A model generated the notes under the pieces. The model searched no databases and had not been told where the DNA came from. It saw only the letters and a list, made by a program, of their open reading frames with translations. DNA of 64,000 nt, from assembly GCF_000003815.2 (NCBI RefSeq), contig NC_049992.1, forward strand, positions 21,398,242-21,462,241. Reading direction: 5' to 3'. Within the stretch, counting starts at the first letter, position 1, and each line of letters starts with the position of its first letter. The position numbers were made by a program, and so were the translations under genes. The DNA is from Branchiostoma floridae. Lineage: Eukaryota; Chordata; Leptocardii; Amphioxiformes; Branchiostomatidae. Positions 11,401 through 23,900 of the stretch are shown piece after piece.

Positions 11401-13572
11401 ATTATAAAATTCCCATTATTAATCATAAAGCAGTTTTGCAATTTTTACATAAATTATGCAAATAAGTTACTCATTACCATATTTGGTATCTGCATATATT
11501 CTACCTATCATAATTAATATGTGTTACATTTATTGAAGTCCAGTTATTAAAAGCAATGGAATTATACAATTTCCTCATTAATTATGCAAATTAAGTCCTC
11601 ATTTGCATAACATGTATATCATTATAAACATCTTTGCCTAAGGTACCCGCATGCCTAATATTTTGCCAATCCATCAATCCATTCTGCAGTTATCCTCTTT
11701 AGAATGTCTTGACAAAAACGCCCCTGCAGTTCCGAAATTAAATGTTAGGGGGCTGAAACCTGCCCCACTTTGTCATGACACTGCAAGCTATCTACCAGCC
11801 AAATGTCAAGACCATATCACATCCAGGACAAGAGATACATTGAAAAAACTGCCATGATATAATATCGTCATTAATTATGCAAATGTACTCCTATTTTGCA
11901 TAATAAGTATTTAATCTTGTACAACATTGTCTAAGGTACCTACATACCAAAAATCATGAAAATCTGTTGTTCCCTTCTTGAGTTATCCTCGTCAGAAGTT
12001 TTTGACAAAAATGCCCCTGCTATCCCCAAACTAGACGCTAGGGGGCCCAAAGTTACGTCATTTTTTTCCTGAGCACAAGAGCTATCTAATACTTAAAAAT
12101 CTTGACCATAGCATGTTCAGAACACCGAGATAGCAAAACCGGAAGTTGCGCTGCAGTACCAAGGTCACACACCAGGGGGCCCAAAATTGACCTTGACCTT
12201 CGTCTTCCCAACCCCTACCTACATACCAAATGTCATCGTAGTCCATCAAGAGGTTCTCAAGTTATGATGACCACAAATATGCGGACACACAGACACACAC
12301 ACACACACACACACAGACACACTCAAAACTATACCTCCATTTTTTCATGGAGGTAACTAGATTTGGAAACGTTCAGATGTTTCAGACGTCTAGATCTGTC
12401 GTACCTCAGTGACAGTCACTAGACTTTGATAAAACTCTTAGTACTGATACAACACAGTTTGACAAAATAGAATTGAAATGCATAAGTACACAGGAACAAA
12501 TTCTACATTACACACAGGTGTTGGATCGCACCCCAGCACCCCACCTGATCCTGTCTAGTGAATATCTTAAAGTTTATTCACTATTACAGCCAACGTACAT
12601 ATGCACACGACGGCCATCGTCGCAAGACGACCGCTTTTAGACGGTCCCGAATTTTTTGCTCATAAACACTTCCGTGTGCCAAAGGTGACCACTTGCGTAT
12701 CGCGACCTGTGACCCTAGTAGAGGCCGGCCGCATGGCAACGAAATATTACTGAAGAGCACTACGTTGATTTCAAGGTTGTAGCGACATTGATTTTTAATA
12801 ACTCGCGAGAAATCACGGTGAAATCGGCTTGTGCGCTGGCGACCAAAATATTGCCTTAGACGGTTTTTAGACCACCGCGTCATTTTCAAGGGTGTAGCGA
12901 CATTGATTTTTGATGATTTTTTGTACACTTCCCCCCTTATTTGAAAAAGCTACGTTGACCTTGAATGTTGACAGAGAAATAGCAACATTAGATAGGAAAG
13001 TATGTTAGATTAAGAAAATTGAACCAACGTTACATAACTAATAAGCTTGATAGTTATTTTGAAACTTTGCTCAGCCATACCCACAGCATACCTTGAGTAA
13101 CGGTTACCTAATGTGTGTCCATGGATGCCTAATCTTCATCAACGTATGAATATTCAGTGATGCTCAATAAGGCCGAATTACGAATTGTCATGAGACAAAA
13201 GCGCCATCTGGTGGGAATGGCTATGATATGTTATATCTGTTCCATATGTCCGCATTCTAATCTAGACTGATAGATCGTACTGATAGATACACACCATGTA
13301 CACCCATCACTATATCCTGTGTCTACACCATCATAGCCTGACAAAATCGCGCCCCTAGAAGTAGAAAAAAATATTCAGATACCAGCTCCCTCACTTGGTT
13401 GGAACCACTGATGAATGAATTTAGAAGCCTTGCTAAAACCATATGTTGCTCCAGCCCAGTGCCTTTGTACAGATAATATGTGTACTTACATGTGTTTTTG
13501 ACATTCACCTGTTTGTTTCCCCCTTACCCAGAATTCCGAGAGATGCTGGTGACATTTAACATCCGGTGGTGA
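5170..13572 (+). CDS. Troponin C, copy 1 (TnC-1), five coding exons found
   Basis: Exons are 5170-5212, 9602-9745, 10111-10262, 10497-10596 and 13532-13572. All introns are GT-AG and all phases agree, giving 159 residues and TGA at 13570-13572. The protein is the calcium-sensing subunit of the thin-filament troponin complex in striated muscle. Four EF-hand loops are seen at residues about 24-35, 60-71, 100-111 and 136-147. Each has acidic or oxygen-bearing residues at positions 1, 3, 5 and 12 and Gly at 6, so all four look able to bind calcium. Length and the EEQIAEFK...[13 protein letters not shown] start match troponin C better than calmodulin. The start codon must lie in an exon before 5170 that I could not place. 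Intron 1 holds a decayed retrotransposon and intron 3 a minisatellite. TnC-2 downstream is a paralogue. Confidence 0.9.
5391..5450. repeat. (TA)n microsatellite
   Basis: An almost pure TA dinucleotide run of about 58 bases inside TnC-1 intron 1, at the 3' side of a decayed retrotransposon. Confidence 0.95.
6480..7620. repeat. AT-rich dispersed repeat with internal duplications
   Basis: Three to four diverged internal copies of a roughly 240-bp block carrying TTAATTATGCAAATTAG and TGTGACAAGTTTGAAAGTCC, ending in a CACACAGACAGACAG run (7530-7555). It is related in style and motifs to the repeats at 11277-12357 and 35553-36628. Confidence 0.75.
9602..9745 (+). CDS. TnC-1 exon: EF-hand I and start of EF-hand II
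   Basis: The acceptor is AG at 9600-9601 and the donor GT at 9746-9747. It encodes [18 protein letters not shown] and onward through the helix leading into EF-hand II, ending after VDVD in phase 1. The loop [12 protein letters not shown] is canonical. It is nearly identical to the TnC-2 exon at 20054-20197 in its first half. Confidence 0.93.
10111..10262 (+). CDS. TnC-1 exon: EF-hand II loop, linker and EF-hand III
   Basis: The acceptor is at 10109-10110 and the donor GT at 10263-10264. The split codon gives Ala of [12 protein letters not shown]. The exon continues through the central helix ([20 protein letters not shown]) into loop [12 protein letters not shown] and stops in phase 0 after FK. 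Confidence 0.92.
10497..10596 (+). CDS. TnC-1 exon: EF-hand IV
   Basis: The acceptor is CAG ending at 10496 and the donor GTTAGT begins at 10597. It encodes [19 protein letters not shown] and the loop [11 protein letters not shown], ending in phase 1. The same 100-base length is seen in TnC-2. The donor is the first bases of a minisatellite. Confidence 0.92.
10597..11173 (+). repeat. 27/30-bp minisatellite starting at the TnC-1 intron 3 donor, about 18 units
   Basis: Units of 30 or 27 bp, around the core CTGTGTGCACGTGCTG, run from the donor itself. The donor GTTAGTTCTGCTG is the first-unit version of GTTCGTTCTGCTG. All unit lengths are multiples of three, so several frames stay open on both strands, but these are not genes. 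Confidence 0.95.
11277..12357 (+). mobile_element. 1.08-kb AT-rich dispersed repeat, copy 1 (TnC-1 intron 3)
   Basis: It starts GAGTTCGGCGACCTCATACC, contains several ATTATGCAAAT motifs and GGGGGCCCAAA, and ends with a CA repeat followed by a hairpin CCTCCATTTTTTCATGGAGG. It is closely matched over its length by 35553-36628. No coding capacity was seen. Confidence 0.85.
13532..13572 (+). CDS. TnC-1 last coding exon
   Basis: The acceptor CAG ends at 13531. Thirteen codons ([13 protein letters not shown], with Glu split across the intron) are followed by TGA. TnC-2 has an exon of the same 41 bases at 25630-25670. Confidence 0.92.
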
Positions 13573-13630
13573 ATGCTGGGAGACGTAGAGTCCCATGGGG
13601 CGAGAAGTCATAATAGTCTTTCTACTCAGT

Positions 13631-13820
13631 AACATCTGAACAGTTCTGTAAACATCTGAACAGTTCTGTAAACATCTGAACAGTTCTGTAAACATCTAAA
13701 CAGTTCTGTAAACATCTAAACAGTTCTGTAAACATCTAAACAGTTCTGTAAACATCTAAACAATTCTGTAAACATCTAAACAGTTCTGTAAACATCTAAA
13801 CAGTTCTGTAAACATCTGAA
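13631..13820 (+). repeat. 20-bp minisatellite in the TnC-1 3' region, about 9 units
   Basis: CAGTTCTGTAAACATCTAAA (or ...CTGAA) is repeated with almost no change just after the TnC-1 stop codon, probably inside the 3' untranslated region. Confidence 0.93.
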
Positions 13821-14300
13821 ACGACCGTATGTCATTCAAACGACTCAGATAAAGATGTTGACCGAGTGTGGACAAACTTGTAAGCCATACGCTTCTTGCT
13901 AGTGAACATTTAGTGTTAAGATTTTCATCAGTCACATAATGACAATGCAAACAATACACGTCAAACCTGGTGGAAGACGAAACACATTTTATGTCAAACT
14001 GTTCGTTCGTTCTACGATCACGAAAGAAAAGAGCTGTTTGAAGAGACCACCAAATTCCACCCAGATTTCATCACATTTACTGACTTAAAAGTAAACAGTT
14101 CTCCTTCTAACATCACAAAACCCACACATAATAGAAAAGGTGGAATGTTTTGTCTTCCACTGGCTCTGAAAAAGTAGTCGAACCCAATAACACAGAATCT
14201 AAAGTTAGCTTTTAAACTAGAGTAAACATCTTTGATATTGTTTTTAACATTGTTTGAATCTCTCATTTTACCTGCAATTATCCCACGGGCATGGATTTGC

Positions 14301-14306
14301 AATAAA
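14301..14306 (+). promoter_or_regulatory. Candidate polyadenylation signal of TnC-1
   Basis: An AATAAA hexamer about 730 bases after the TnC-1 stop, beyond the 20-bp minisatellite. It is the first clear AATAAA after the stop. Confidence 0.35.
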
Positions 14307-14546
14307 CTTTATCATTATTTCAGACATGCACGACAATCTAGCTTGATCATACTATATTCACAGATGCTTTTTCATATTTCACAACTCTATTCTACGATGA
14401 TGACCAAATGTTGATAGTTTTATACTAGAATCTAGTTAGATAATGAGAGCTCGATGGAGGATAGCCTGAAATAAAGTTGAATGGCTGAAGACCACAGTCA
14501 TGTAGATGCAAGGCGTGCAAACTTGGGTGGATTTCTCGTACTTTGT

Positions 14547-14669
14547 TAGCCTGGGTACTATTCCTATTTCTATCGGGGCTCCTTGCACTAGCTGACCTAG
14601 TACCCCGGTAGGCATAGGTTGGTACACAGGCACTCGAGCCCCGGTAGAAATAGGATGGGACCCAGGCTA
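14547..14669. mobile_element. Short hairpin element (MITE), family TAGCCTGGGTA, copy 1
   Basis: Inverted ends TAGCCTGGGTACTATTCCTA and its complement at 14640-14669 make nearly the whole 123-bp element a hairpin. Similar ends occur at 25018-25125 and 28744-29110. Confidence 0.85.
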
Positions 14670-16575
14670 GGTCGATCTTCCATGCATGTGTTACTAAGAG
14701 GCCTATATCACCATATATGTTAATGTATCTGATATCTCTTTAGGCTGTATAACATTGACAATGTCAACAATGAGTGTAGAATTGCACCATATCATAAATA
14801 TTGACACTACTCTAGTTTTACTCTTCATTGTGTAATTTTTTTTTATCGGAGCTCATAACGAACAATTGAATAAGAACCATGTTCATAACCTCCCTGTTAG
14901 TATGTTTTAGAAAGACTAGCCGTTAAGATGAAACAGCTGATGTCGGCAAAATAAAGACAACAGGACAAGTTCAATGCCGCCCCCTTACGGACTGCTTACG
15001 GCACTGCAATGTAAGATGAGGTTAACGTGTCCTGGTTGTGCAGGCTTTAGAACTGCGGGAGCAATTTGTTTGGAGACTTCAGATGGGGATAGATAAAAAC
15101 GCCGTGAATGGACTCTAGGGTATTGGCGTGAATGTACATTTTTATCTTAGTTAAAGATTAACATAATCTTATGAAGATGCAGAACATCCATAATTCCTTT
15201 GTGTTAAACAAATGGAAGAATATTGATAGATGCCGATAGTTTTCAAATTCCAAGGTTCTGGCATATTTCAAGCAATTCAAACATCAACATTTGCTAGACG
15301 TTAATGTTCCCGACATATAGTAAACGTCCTCTTTCACTCTAACTGATCCGACGTCATTAGGCGCCCCTCCCTCCAGAGTCCAGAGTGGGGCTAGTGTGAT
15401 ACACGTCAAAGGCACTACACCATCCGGCATTTCTAACCAGGAAAGGAGCATTGCGAACTTGAACACCAACGCCTGTCTGACAGGGCAACATTGTTTACAT
15501 TCAACTTCCAAATATTGCCATGGAAAATGTACTAATCAGCATACGTAAACGGCAACGCGCTGTCTTGACAGGAAATGTGATTCCTGTAAGCAAATTCACG
15601 GTTTGAAACTACTCATGTGATGAAGTTTCACAGTTTCGCATCCCTTGCTTTTTTGTTATTTTCAGAACACTGCAATGGGTGAACCGTAGGGAGTTTTGGA
15701 ACAAATAGCTGGGATTGGGAATGGCGAACGCCCAAAAAACAATCATAGTAATTTGTCCCCATTGAAGTTCAATGTGACCTTCTCCTATCCCTACATGACG
15801 GGTCCATTTAAGGCAGGTAGAATAAAGAGTCTAAACTTGATCGATGACGATGTAGACGTTAGTTTGAGACCGCCTGGCTGAGGCACGGACCGGGCCCGAC
15901 CAACCTTCTGCGTGCAGGGACAACATCCGGAGACTATGGTGGGTCCGCCCTTTCAGTTCTGATGTCATAACGTTAGCACTCGCTACCTTTAAACTATTAC
16001 TTTACATTTCAAGGTATACTCCGAGTTCGTCTTGATCTTAATTTCATTCTGTTGAAATCAGATTTTCGCACTAAACGGGAAAACTTGATTTCCTTTCATT
16101 TATTTGAACTATCGTGAATTAATATCCTGATTGAAACGGCCAGTTTTCACGACTGCAGGAAGGTATTTATCAATAAGCAAATAGCTTCACCAGTTCAGTA
16201 AGGCTATCTGGGCTACTCAACAGCGAATCTATGTGCTAAATGACGTCATCTTTATGGAAACATTGAGCTTACTAATTTTCAAATCTCAAATGCAACACTT
16301 TTATACCAGATCAGCTACTATAAAATACCCGATGACTGCATACTAGTATTCGCGCCGGCGTGTGGATTGAGTAGGACATGATCTATCATGTATGCGTGTA
16401 GTCATCACTACGCAAGTTTTTTGTCTTGATACCACGTACATGTACTCAAGTATATCTGGACTGCTAACTACAAGGGCCAGTCGGATCGACTGTTTGGAAA
16501 AGCTGGAAAGGCATAGAAGGCGCAGATAAAACTGCCCGAGTTAAATATAGTACATGTCTGCCTTATACAGCTTCG
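14670..16575. other. Intergenic sequence without recognised feature
   Basis: Between TnC-1 and TnC-2. No exon, repeat family or RNA gene was recognised; short open frames here have no protein-like composition. Control elements of TnC-2 may lie here, but none is visible. Confidence 0.5.
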
Positions 16576-17068
16576 TAAAGCTAGGGGGCACAACCCGCGC
16601 CGTAAGTGCTTTTTCTCCGTGCGTTTTGTTGGGAGGCCACGTCCGCCAAGTTTTTCTGAAAACGTGGAGAAGGACTGGCAAGAGCAGGGAGGGAGTACGT
16701 CACTCGCACGGTTGCGCAAACCAGTGAAGGTATGTGGTCTGCACGTCACGCCTGGCCGTGAGCAGGTTGAGTGAGTCAGGTGTTCGTTGCGTGAGTGCAC
16801 CGTGGTGAGTTTCACGTGATTACAACGTACAACCTATGTGCGATGTGTTGGGTTTGCGGGTGAATCCGCAGCCAGATAGCAGAGAAAGGTCGACATGCAC
16901 GCAGAGTTAGTTCTACGGTGTGTTTCTGCGTGCTCCCAAATCAGTTTGGTTCCGTTTGATTTCCTACGAAGGCGGTACTTACCACTTCCGGATCCCAAAA
17001 GATTGCCCACTTTTTTGCACGTAAATGCCACGCAGTTGCACGTACGGCGGGTTGTGCCCTTAGCTTAA
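16576..17068. mobile_element. Inverted-repeat DNA element, about 0.5 kb
   Basis: The left end AAGCTAGGGGGCACAACCCG is inverted at 17038-17068 (CGGGTTGTGCCCTTAGCTT). The interior lacks any recognisable transposase. Confidence 0.75.
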
Positions 17069-17876
17069 AGTAAGACGATATGTTACCATGTCCAATATTG
17101 GTTTATCAGCGACCATAATCTAAAACAGCCTGTAATGTTGCCAGCTTGTCTTTCCGCAGGATGGTATGCAGCAGTAGTGGTTCAGGTTGACTGCACACTG
17201 CCCATGTCGCCAGACAGTACTGAACTTTGTCATACAACCTGACCATGAATTCAATTCTGATTTAGGCGTGGAGGGCTTTGAGGCCCACTGATTTCTATTT
17301 AAACAATTTTCTTTTACCATAGAAGTTTACAGGAACATCTGATACAAGTAACCCCCTGTCTACAGTTTAAGTCAATATTTTTTAAGTCAATAGAATGACT
17401 AATCATGGTCCTGCGAGACCGACGAGTGCCTTTACTTAGAATGACATGAATGAGGTCATAATTACGCCATAAGACGTCGAAATGGTACCATAGTCAAGGA
17501 ATGCGCCAAAAGTAGTTACCCAGGCAACTGGATATTATCTGGAAACGGTTTCAAACGTCTGAAATGTCTGACCACTTTCAAAATCAGACTACGAGTATTT
17601 TCCGGTAAAAGGATATAAAGCACATGCGACCAACTGCCGACGAATTGAAGCGTCAGAGAGACAACAACAACAACAGGATGTTTAACATTTGTGATACCTT
17701 CAATACTCAATGTGATTTAACAGTTACAAGTGCAAGTTGTGTTATAAGTTTTAATGTGATGCACAAGTACAATGTAGCAACACTGGGCCACTTCCCCTGA
17801 ACTTTCTCCTTCACAACACTCACTAATATTAACATTTCTCTTCTCTCTGGTTACTGGCTCATCCCCACGGCCACAG

Positions 17877-17916
17877 CCGAAAGCACGGGACGTCCTGACA
17901 GATGATCAGATTCAAG
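17877..17916 (+). CDS. TnC-2 exon: N-terminal helix
   Basis: The acceptor ACAG ends at 17876 and the donor GTAAAG starts at 17917. It encodes [13 protein letters not shown] plus one base, aligning with [14 protein letters not shown] of TnC-1 but one codon shorter. Confidence 0.78.
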
Positions 17917-20900
17917 GTAAAGGCCCATTCACACACTCTGTGCGTATGTATACACGTCCGTGTGAGTTGCGTATTGACATTTTTAAGTTAGGTATGAAGT
18001 TTGAGGCCGAATAAGTCGTATTTTCGATAACCTGGCTACACAACAGTGGGTCAAAGTAGGAAACAAATGACTTCTTCCCCACATTTTACCTAAGCCAGAA
18101 AATGTCAATACGGAACTCGTATGGACTTGATATCCGCGCTCGTGTGACTGGCGGTAGGTTTAAACATAAAAGAGTGAAAGGGTAATTTACTCGTTCTCAT
18201 TGAAATGTCAAAAATGGCATTTTTTGGTCCAAAAATAAATTGGCTTTGTTTTCAATGAAAACTACCTGGTTGTTTAGGAAAATTCCTCCTCTAACCATAG
18301 CCCAAAAATGGCAACCTCTTATTTTCGGTCCCATTGGTAATGCATTACAGGGCAGGTAACAAACGTTACCGGTAACGTTTGTTACAACAGTAAACTTAAC
18401 CCTTTTTCTTCAAAAGGATTAACAGTATTGGTTACATCATTTAGGCATAAGTTGACGTCCCTAGGGACATCTAAAGACTGGGCAGCATTTTTGCTACTCT
18501 CCAAGCAGAGGTTAGGCCGGGCACAGCAAAAAAAATGACAAAATAGAAAGCCCGATAAAAACGACTAAAAACACGTTAAAAAAACAGCCGGAGCCTAACC
18601 TCTGCTTGGAGAGTACATTTTTGCATCGGTTCAGACAGAATGCTTAGAAAGCATCAAACAATGGTAACGTTTGTTACAGTCATTTCTGTACAACATTTTG
18701 TAAGCAAGGTGGGATACAAATGGCAGTCAATGACCCTTTTTTGTTTCTTTAGAAAACCAGAAAAACTGTAAAGCGTCACAAAAACGGCCATTTCTAGTCT
18801 TATACGTGGATAATATAACCATGGCAACCATCTTACTCGTGGTGGTAACGTTTGTTACAGAATTTGGCGACAGGCATAAACCTCCTCAAACAGCCTCCAA
18901 GATCAGTGATAGTAGCGATCTGACGTGACCGGACAGAGGGCCTGGTTAGCTGGTTTCATCTGCCGAACCATCATTTTAGGAACTGAATTGTTCCATTTTT
19001 GGCTATCATTTGAATTCTTCGTATCTTCTCAGGCGACAGCCATTTTCAGGGGTTGAAATTCCACCCGAGGCTATAATAACCTTCAAAGCCATGAACCAAT
19101 ATGAATGTTGTGGTGCATCTTTTGTAAAACATTACAGGGATTGTGGAAAAACAAAGGGACCAGTCATGCTGTCTATAATTTGCTCAATATCAAGTCGTAA
19201 AGTCAGGCGACAGCAGTCTTTTCAGGCATTTCAATGAGAACGAGCCAATTATGTAATGATGGTATTCAACATGGTCATAAAGAACAGCGTTATTATAGGA
19301 GAGGTCAAAAGAAATATTCCATGGGAAAACAAATGTGTCCAAAGCGTCCTTCTGCGTGTTATCAAAACCCATCAGCAAGTACAGTATATAGCAGCTTCGG
19401 AAGTTCCTGTAGAAAACGTACCATGGTGTCATATGTATGATGAAAGTTATCTTGAGTTTGTCAGACATTTTATCACAAGCAACTTAGCTTCCTTCTGAAC
19501 ATTTTCGATGGTACGAATCTATAACACATGATCTTTGCTGACTATGCTGTTTAAAGAGTCTCATCACATTGTTTTCCACAAGCAATGATGAAAATATCCT
19601 TCCAGCGATGAAACCATCCCGACAGAAACGGAGGACATCACAGGTTTCTTGACACATCTTCCATGAGTTAATTAAGTCCAGGGTGGTGGTTATGTTTTTC
19701 TGGTGGTTCTGTGTTTGATCTGGTTATGCTTATAGTATAATCAAGGAGGTTAAAAATGTGTTTTTAACGTCTTTTTTTAACCTCCTTGGTATAATGAATA
19801 AATGATCTTTCATCAATAAAAAACAAGTGGACTATATGCACAAAAGAGTTAATTCCAGTTATGGCGGCCATGTTGAATTTATTGGGGTCATCCGGGGTCA
19901 TGGCACCAGAAAGAGGCTGCAGCTGGTACATTCTACTATATAGGCTGTATTGCATACACTAGTATGTCATCTTCGGTAGTTATGTTCCATACATACATCT
20001 CTATATCTGTCATAAAAATAAAGACATTTGACGACCAAAGTTCTTGCCTCTAGAGTTCAAGATGGCGTTTGACATGTTTGACGCTGACGGAGGCGGTGAC
20101 ATCAGTACCAGGGAGCTGGGCACCATTATGAGCCGGCTGGGTATGACCCCCTCCCGGGCAGAACTCAACGACATCGTGCATGAGGTGGACGCGGACGGTA
20201 CGGTGAACATTCAACATTATTTCACCACGTATACGTAGTTTTGGCACAGCCATGCATAATATGGGATCACACGTGCGTATATTTTCAAGTGCGTATGAGT
20301 TCCGTATGAAATTCTGTGATTACGCAGTCGAACGCCCAACATTTGGAATTTTTCGGAATGTGTGCAAGAAGAACATTGATGAGCGCACAGTGAACAGGTT
20401 CTTCTTATTAATTTCTGAAGCAGTGACAGTAACTTTTACAGATGCGCCTTCGTTTTATACCAAATCTAAAGTGTGCGTGGATCACGCTATCTGTACGCAT
20501 TCAGTGAGTTTGCCATACGTTACTAATAAGTACTATGCACAACCCGATCGCAGAAAGAACGGTACTAACTTGTGACCTATGTCGGCATTCGTTATACGTT
20601 CGTTCATGGCCGCGATACCAGTGTATCACTGTGTATAAGGCGCAAGCATATAGCGTCTTCATACCGCACTTGACCGACGTTGGACCCATGCACTGCGTAT
20701 TCATAACGTTTGGGCCACTTAACTGCGTACGAACGATAGTTTTGTGCATGTCCAAAACTACCGGGCGTACTGGGCTTATATTTCCGTATGCCTGCATACA
20801 GGAAACTTTCACAAAATGATTCAGATGCGTATGAGGTGCGTATGAGGTACGACCGCGTATGAAAGAAATCAGTGCGGAACTCATGCAGGATTTAAATAGA

Positions 20901-23900
20901 AAGGTGGGTTCACATCTGCGTATATTTTCAAGTGCGAAAGATTTCGCATGAACTTCTGTTAATACGCAGCCTTACGCCCAACATTTGGATATTCTAATAA
21001 ATTGAATTATACGCCACGCCCATCTGGCGTATGAATTACTACTTTAGCGTATCCATTCCGCATGAGGTGCGTATGGTTTGTATTTGAAGTGCGCAACACA
21101 ATTTTCAGGTGGGGTCACACCTGCGTATATTTTCAAGCCACATGAGTTCCATTTTGACATTTTGGCTGATCAAAAGTAATTTCTTCCATACGCGGCCGCA
21201 CGCACAAGACGCACCTGCATCGTTTTGAGAAACGCATCTGCATCGTTTTGAGAAAGTTTTAAGTACGCAGGCAAACGAAAATATACGCCCAGTGCGCCCG
21301 ATAGTTTTGGACATGCACAAAACTATCATTCGTACGCAGTTTGGCGGCCAAAACGTTATGGATGCGCAATACAGTGGTCCCACGTTGTATCTGTATCTGT
21401 ATAGCCGGTATTTTATTTATTTATTTGCCAATGATACAACTCATTACACGGATCTGCCTAGGCAGCTTTGGGCTGGTAGCGGCAGATCCACAGAGATACA
21501 GACGAACATACATCATCGGTCGACGTGATCGCACATGTTTACACACGACGGGGTTATACCGCCCCTTGCGGGGTGACATACCCTTTCATATGCGCAAGGT
21601 CTCCCGTCCGGGTGAATGATGTAAATCACCGTGAGCCGAAGCTAGGTACTCATTTTCACCTGAGTATAGTGAGGAAAGCCGTGTAAAGTGCCTTTCCCAA
21701 GGGCACAAGATCGGTAACACGGCAGGCGGATTCGAACCCGCAACCGCTCGGTCACGGGGCGAACACGGTCCCACTGCACTACGCGGTCCCACACGGTATA
21801 GCCGGTATAACCGCCGTTCGGCGTAACCAGTGTAACACACCAGTGTAACACACCGACGTTGGTCGAGAGCGGTATGAAGACGCTATATGTTTGCACTTTA
21901 TACGCAGTAATACGCGGATATCGCGGTATTGCGAGTACATAGCGTACTTACAGCGCAGACGCAACGCACCATGAACGACCATATAAGGAATGTCCACATA
22001 GATAACGATTTAGTACCGTACGCTCTGCGATCGGGTTGCGCATACTACGCGTACTGATAGCGTGATCGACGCACACTCCAGATTTGGAATAGATACGAAG
22101 GTGCATCTGAGTCCAGACAAAACAGATCATCTCAAGATGGCAGATCCAGCCCGAAACCGACGAATTTGTACTGGGGGCATGGAGAGACGGTCACAACTTG
22201 CATGACACCATGAATGTGGCTGGTCCCAACAGAGCTTTCAGGAAAGGGAAGATGCAGGGGAACCTGCTGAAGCACAGGGTCAATTTGTGTAACACACGTG
22301 TCATCTTGTGTAACAGAGGTTTGACTTAATTTGCTGATAATGGTACTTTTTGTGTGTATACATAGAACCAGATGATACAACAATCTTTATTGACACGACA
22401 AAAGTACAGCGACTTTCGTAAGGTCTACATGTATAACAACTACTTACAGTACAACCAAACACATATATATGGATATCTATAGGTATGGATACATCAACAT
22501 AAAGGGTCTAGCATGTCATTTACACTATTGGTTCTACGGTATAAACAATCGTGGATATATTTGCCTACTTGTACACAATGTGGATTATCGTCTCCCAGAA
22601 TGTACTTGAATTTATCTCTCGAGCAGAGAGTAGCAAAGTCTTTAGAGCAAGTGGGAAGTAATGTGAACAGCTCTGTGCGTTTATCATCATATCGAGAACA
22701 ATCCATAACGAAGTGACGTTCGTCTTCGTTCATACAGCCGCGAATGGAAGAAATTAGCCAAAATGCCAAAACGTAACTCATGCGGCTTGAAAAATTGACG
22801 AACTTATGAACACCCCTAATACTTCTCTCGCATTGACATGAATTTATCTCTTCCTGAAACCCACGCAGCCTGATGTAACGGCACCCAACGCAGTATCAAA
22901 ATCATCGGGCTCACAGTTTTCCTCATAGTGTGTCTCATGCTCAATTTCAATACATGGATTGAAATATATTGTCTTTTGTCATGTGTCTTCTTCTCCTCCT
23001 CCTCCTCCTGTCAAATCTTCGAATGCATTCAACTTTTGGGCAACGCCTCAGGGGACTAGCCTGATAGTATAGTGTGCGTCCGTTTGACAAGAATTCACAC
23101 AAAATTCCGCAGGCATGTCAGGAATTTTTCTACAGGTATGTCAGGAATTGAGGGGAATAGGAATGTCAGGAATAGAGGGGAATAACTCAGGAATGAGTTG
23201 ACGGATTTTCATGATATTTGGAATGTAGATAGCTTCAGAGATGCCTTACATAATTAATGTTAATCATGTAAATCATGGGCTAATTTGCATAATTAATGAG
23301 AACAGTTTATAAATACACTGCATTTCATATTAGGATACTTAACATATGCCATATGTAACTCTAAAAGAGAAAAATATTAGGCTTACTGTTAAGAATATAT
23401 CCGATTGGCAAAAATTCCCGAAATTCCACAACAATTCGTTCGCGCGTGCGCAATTGCACCATCCTCTTGGAAGGGAATAACTCGGGAAGGGGTTGACGGA
23501 TCATCGTGATTTTTGATATGTAGATAACTTCGGAGATGCCGTCCATAAAAAGGTCTATTGATGCAAACCAGGGGCTAATTTGCATATATAATGAGCACAG
23601 GGCCGCCCTAAGATGACCGCTTTTTTTCGTGCTCGAACTCACGGCGCTCCATCACTAGTTGCCAAAGAGTGGTCAAGTTTTGATCAATGAATCTTTTAAC
23701 ACATTCATCTAGAGACCATACTTGAATAAGGAAGGCATCCATACTAGTACTGTTCATGAACCCTTCACCCTCCGCGTTACAACTGGCAAACACCGAGGAC
23801 GTTTTCGTGAATATAACTTCCGATTTTGAGCTGCGTTAGACAGTGCGCCCTAACTTAACACGCTTTTGGAATTTGCTCTCCTTGGAAGCTGGTGACCAAT

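Noticed and set aside
20044..20238. Short gene starting at an ATG-like position inside the TnC-2 EF-hand I exon
   Set aside because: It is one exon of TnC-2 read through its donor at 20198; the frame loses EF-hand II.
21713..21792. Possible tRNA gene on the - strand (box B-like GGGTTCGAATCC)
   Set aside because: No cloverleaf can be formed with a proper acceptor stem and the sequence continues into a SINE tail.
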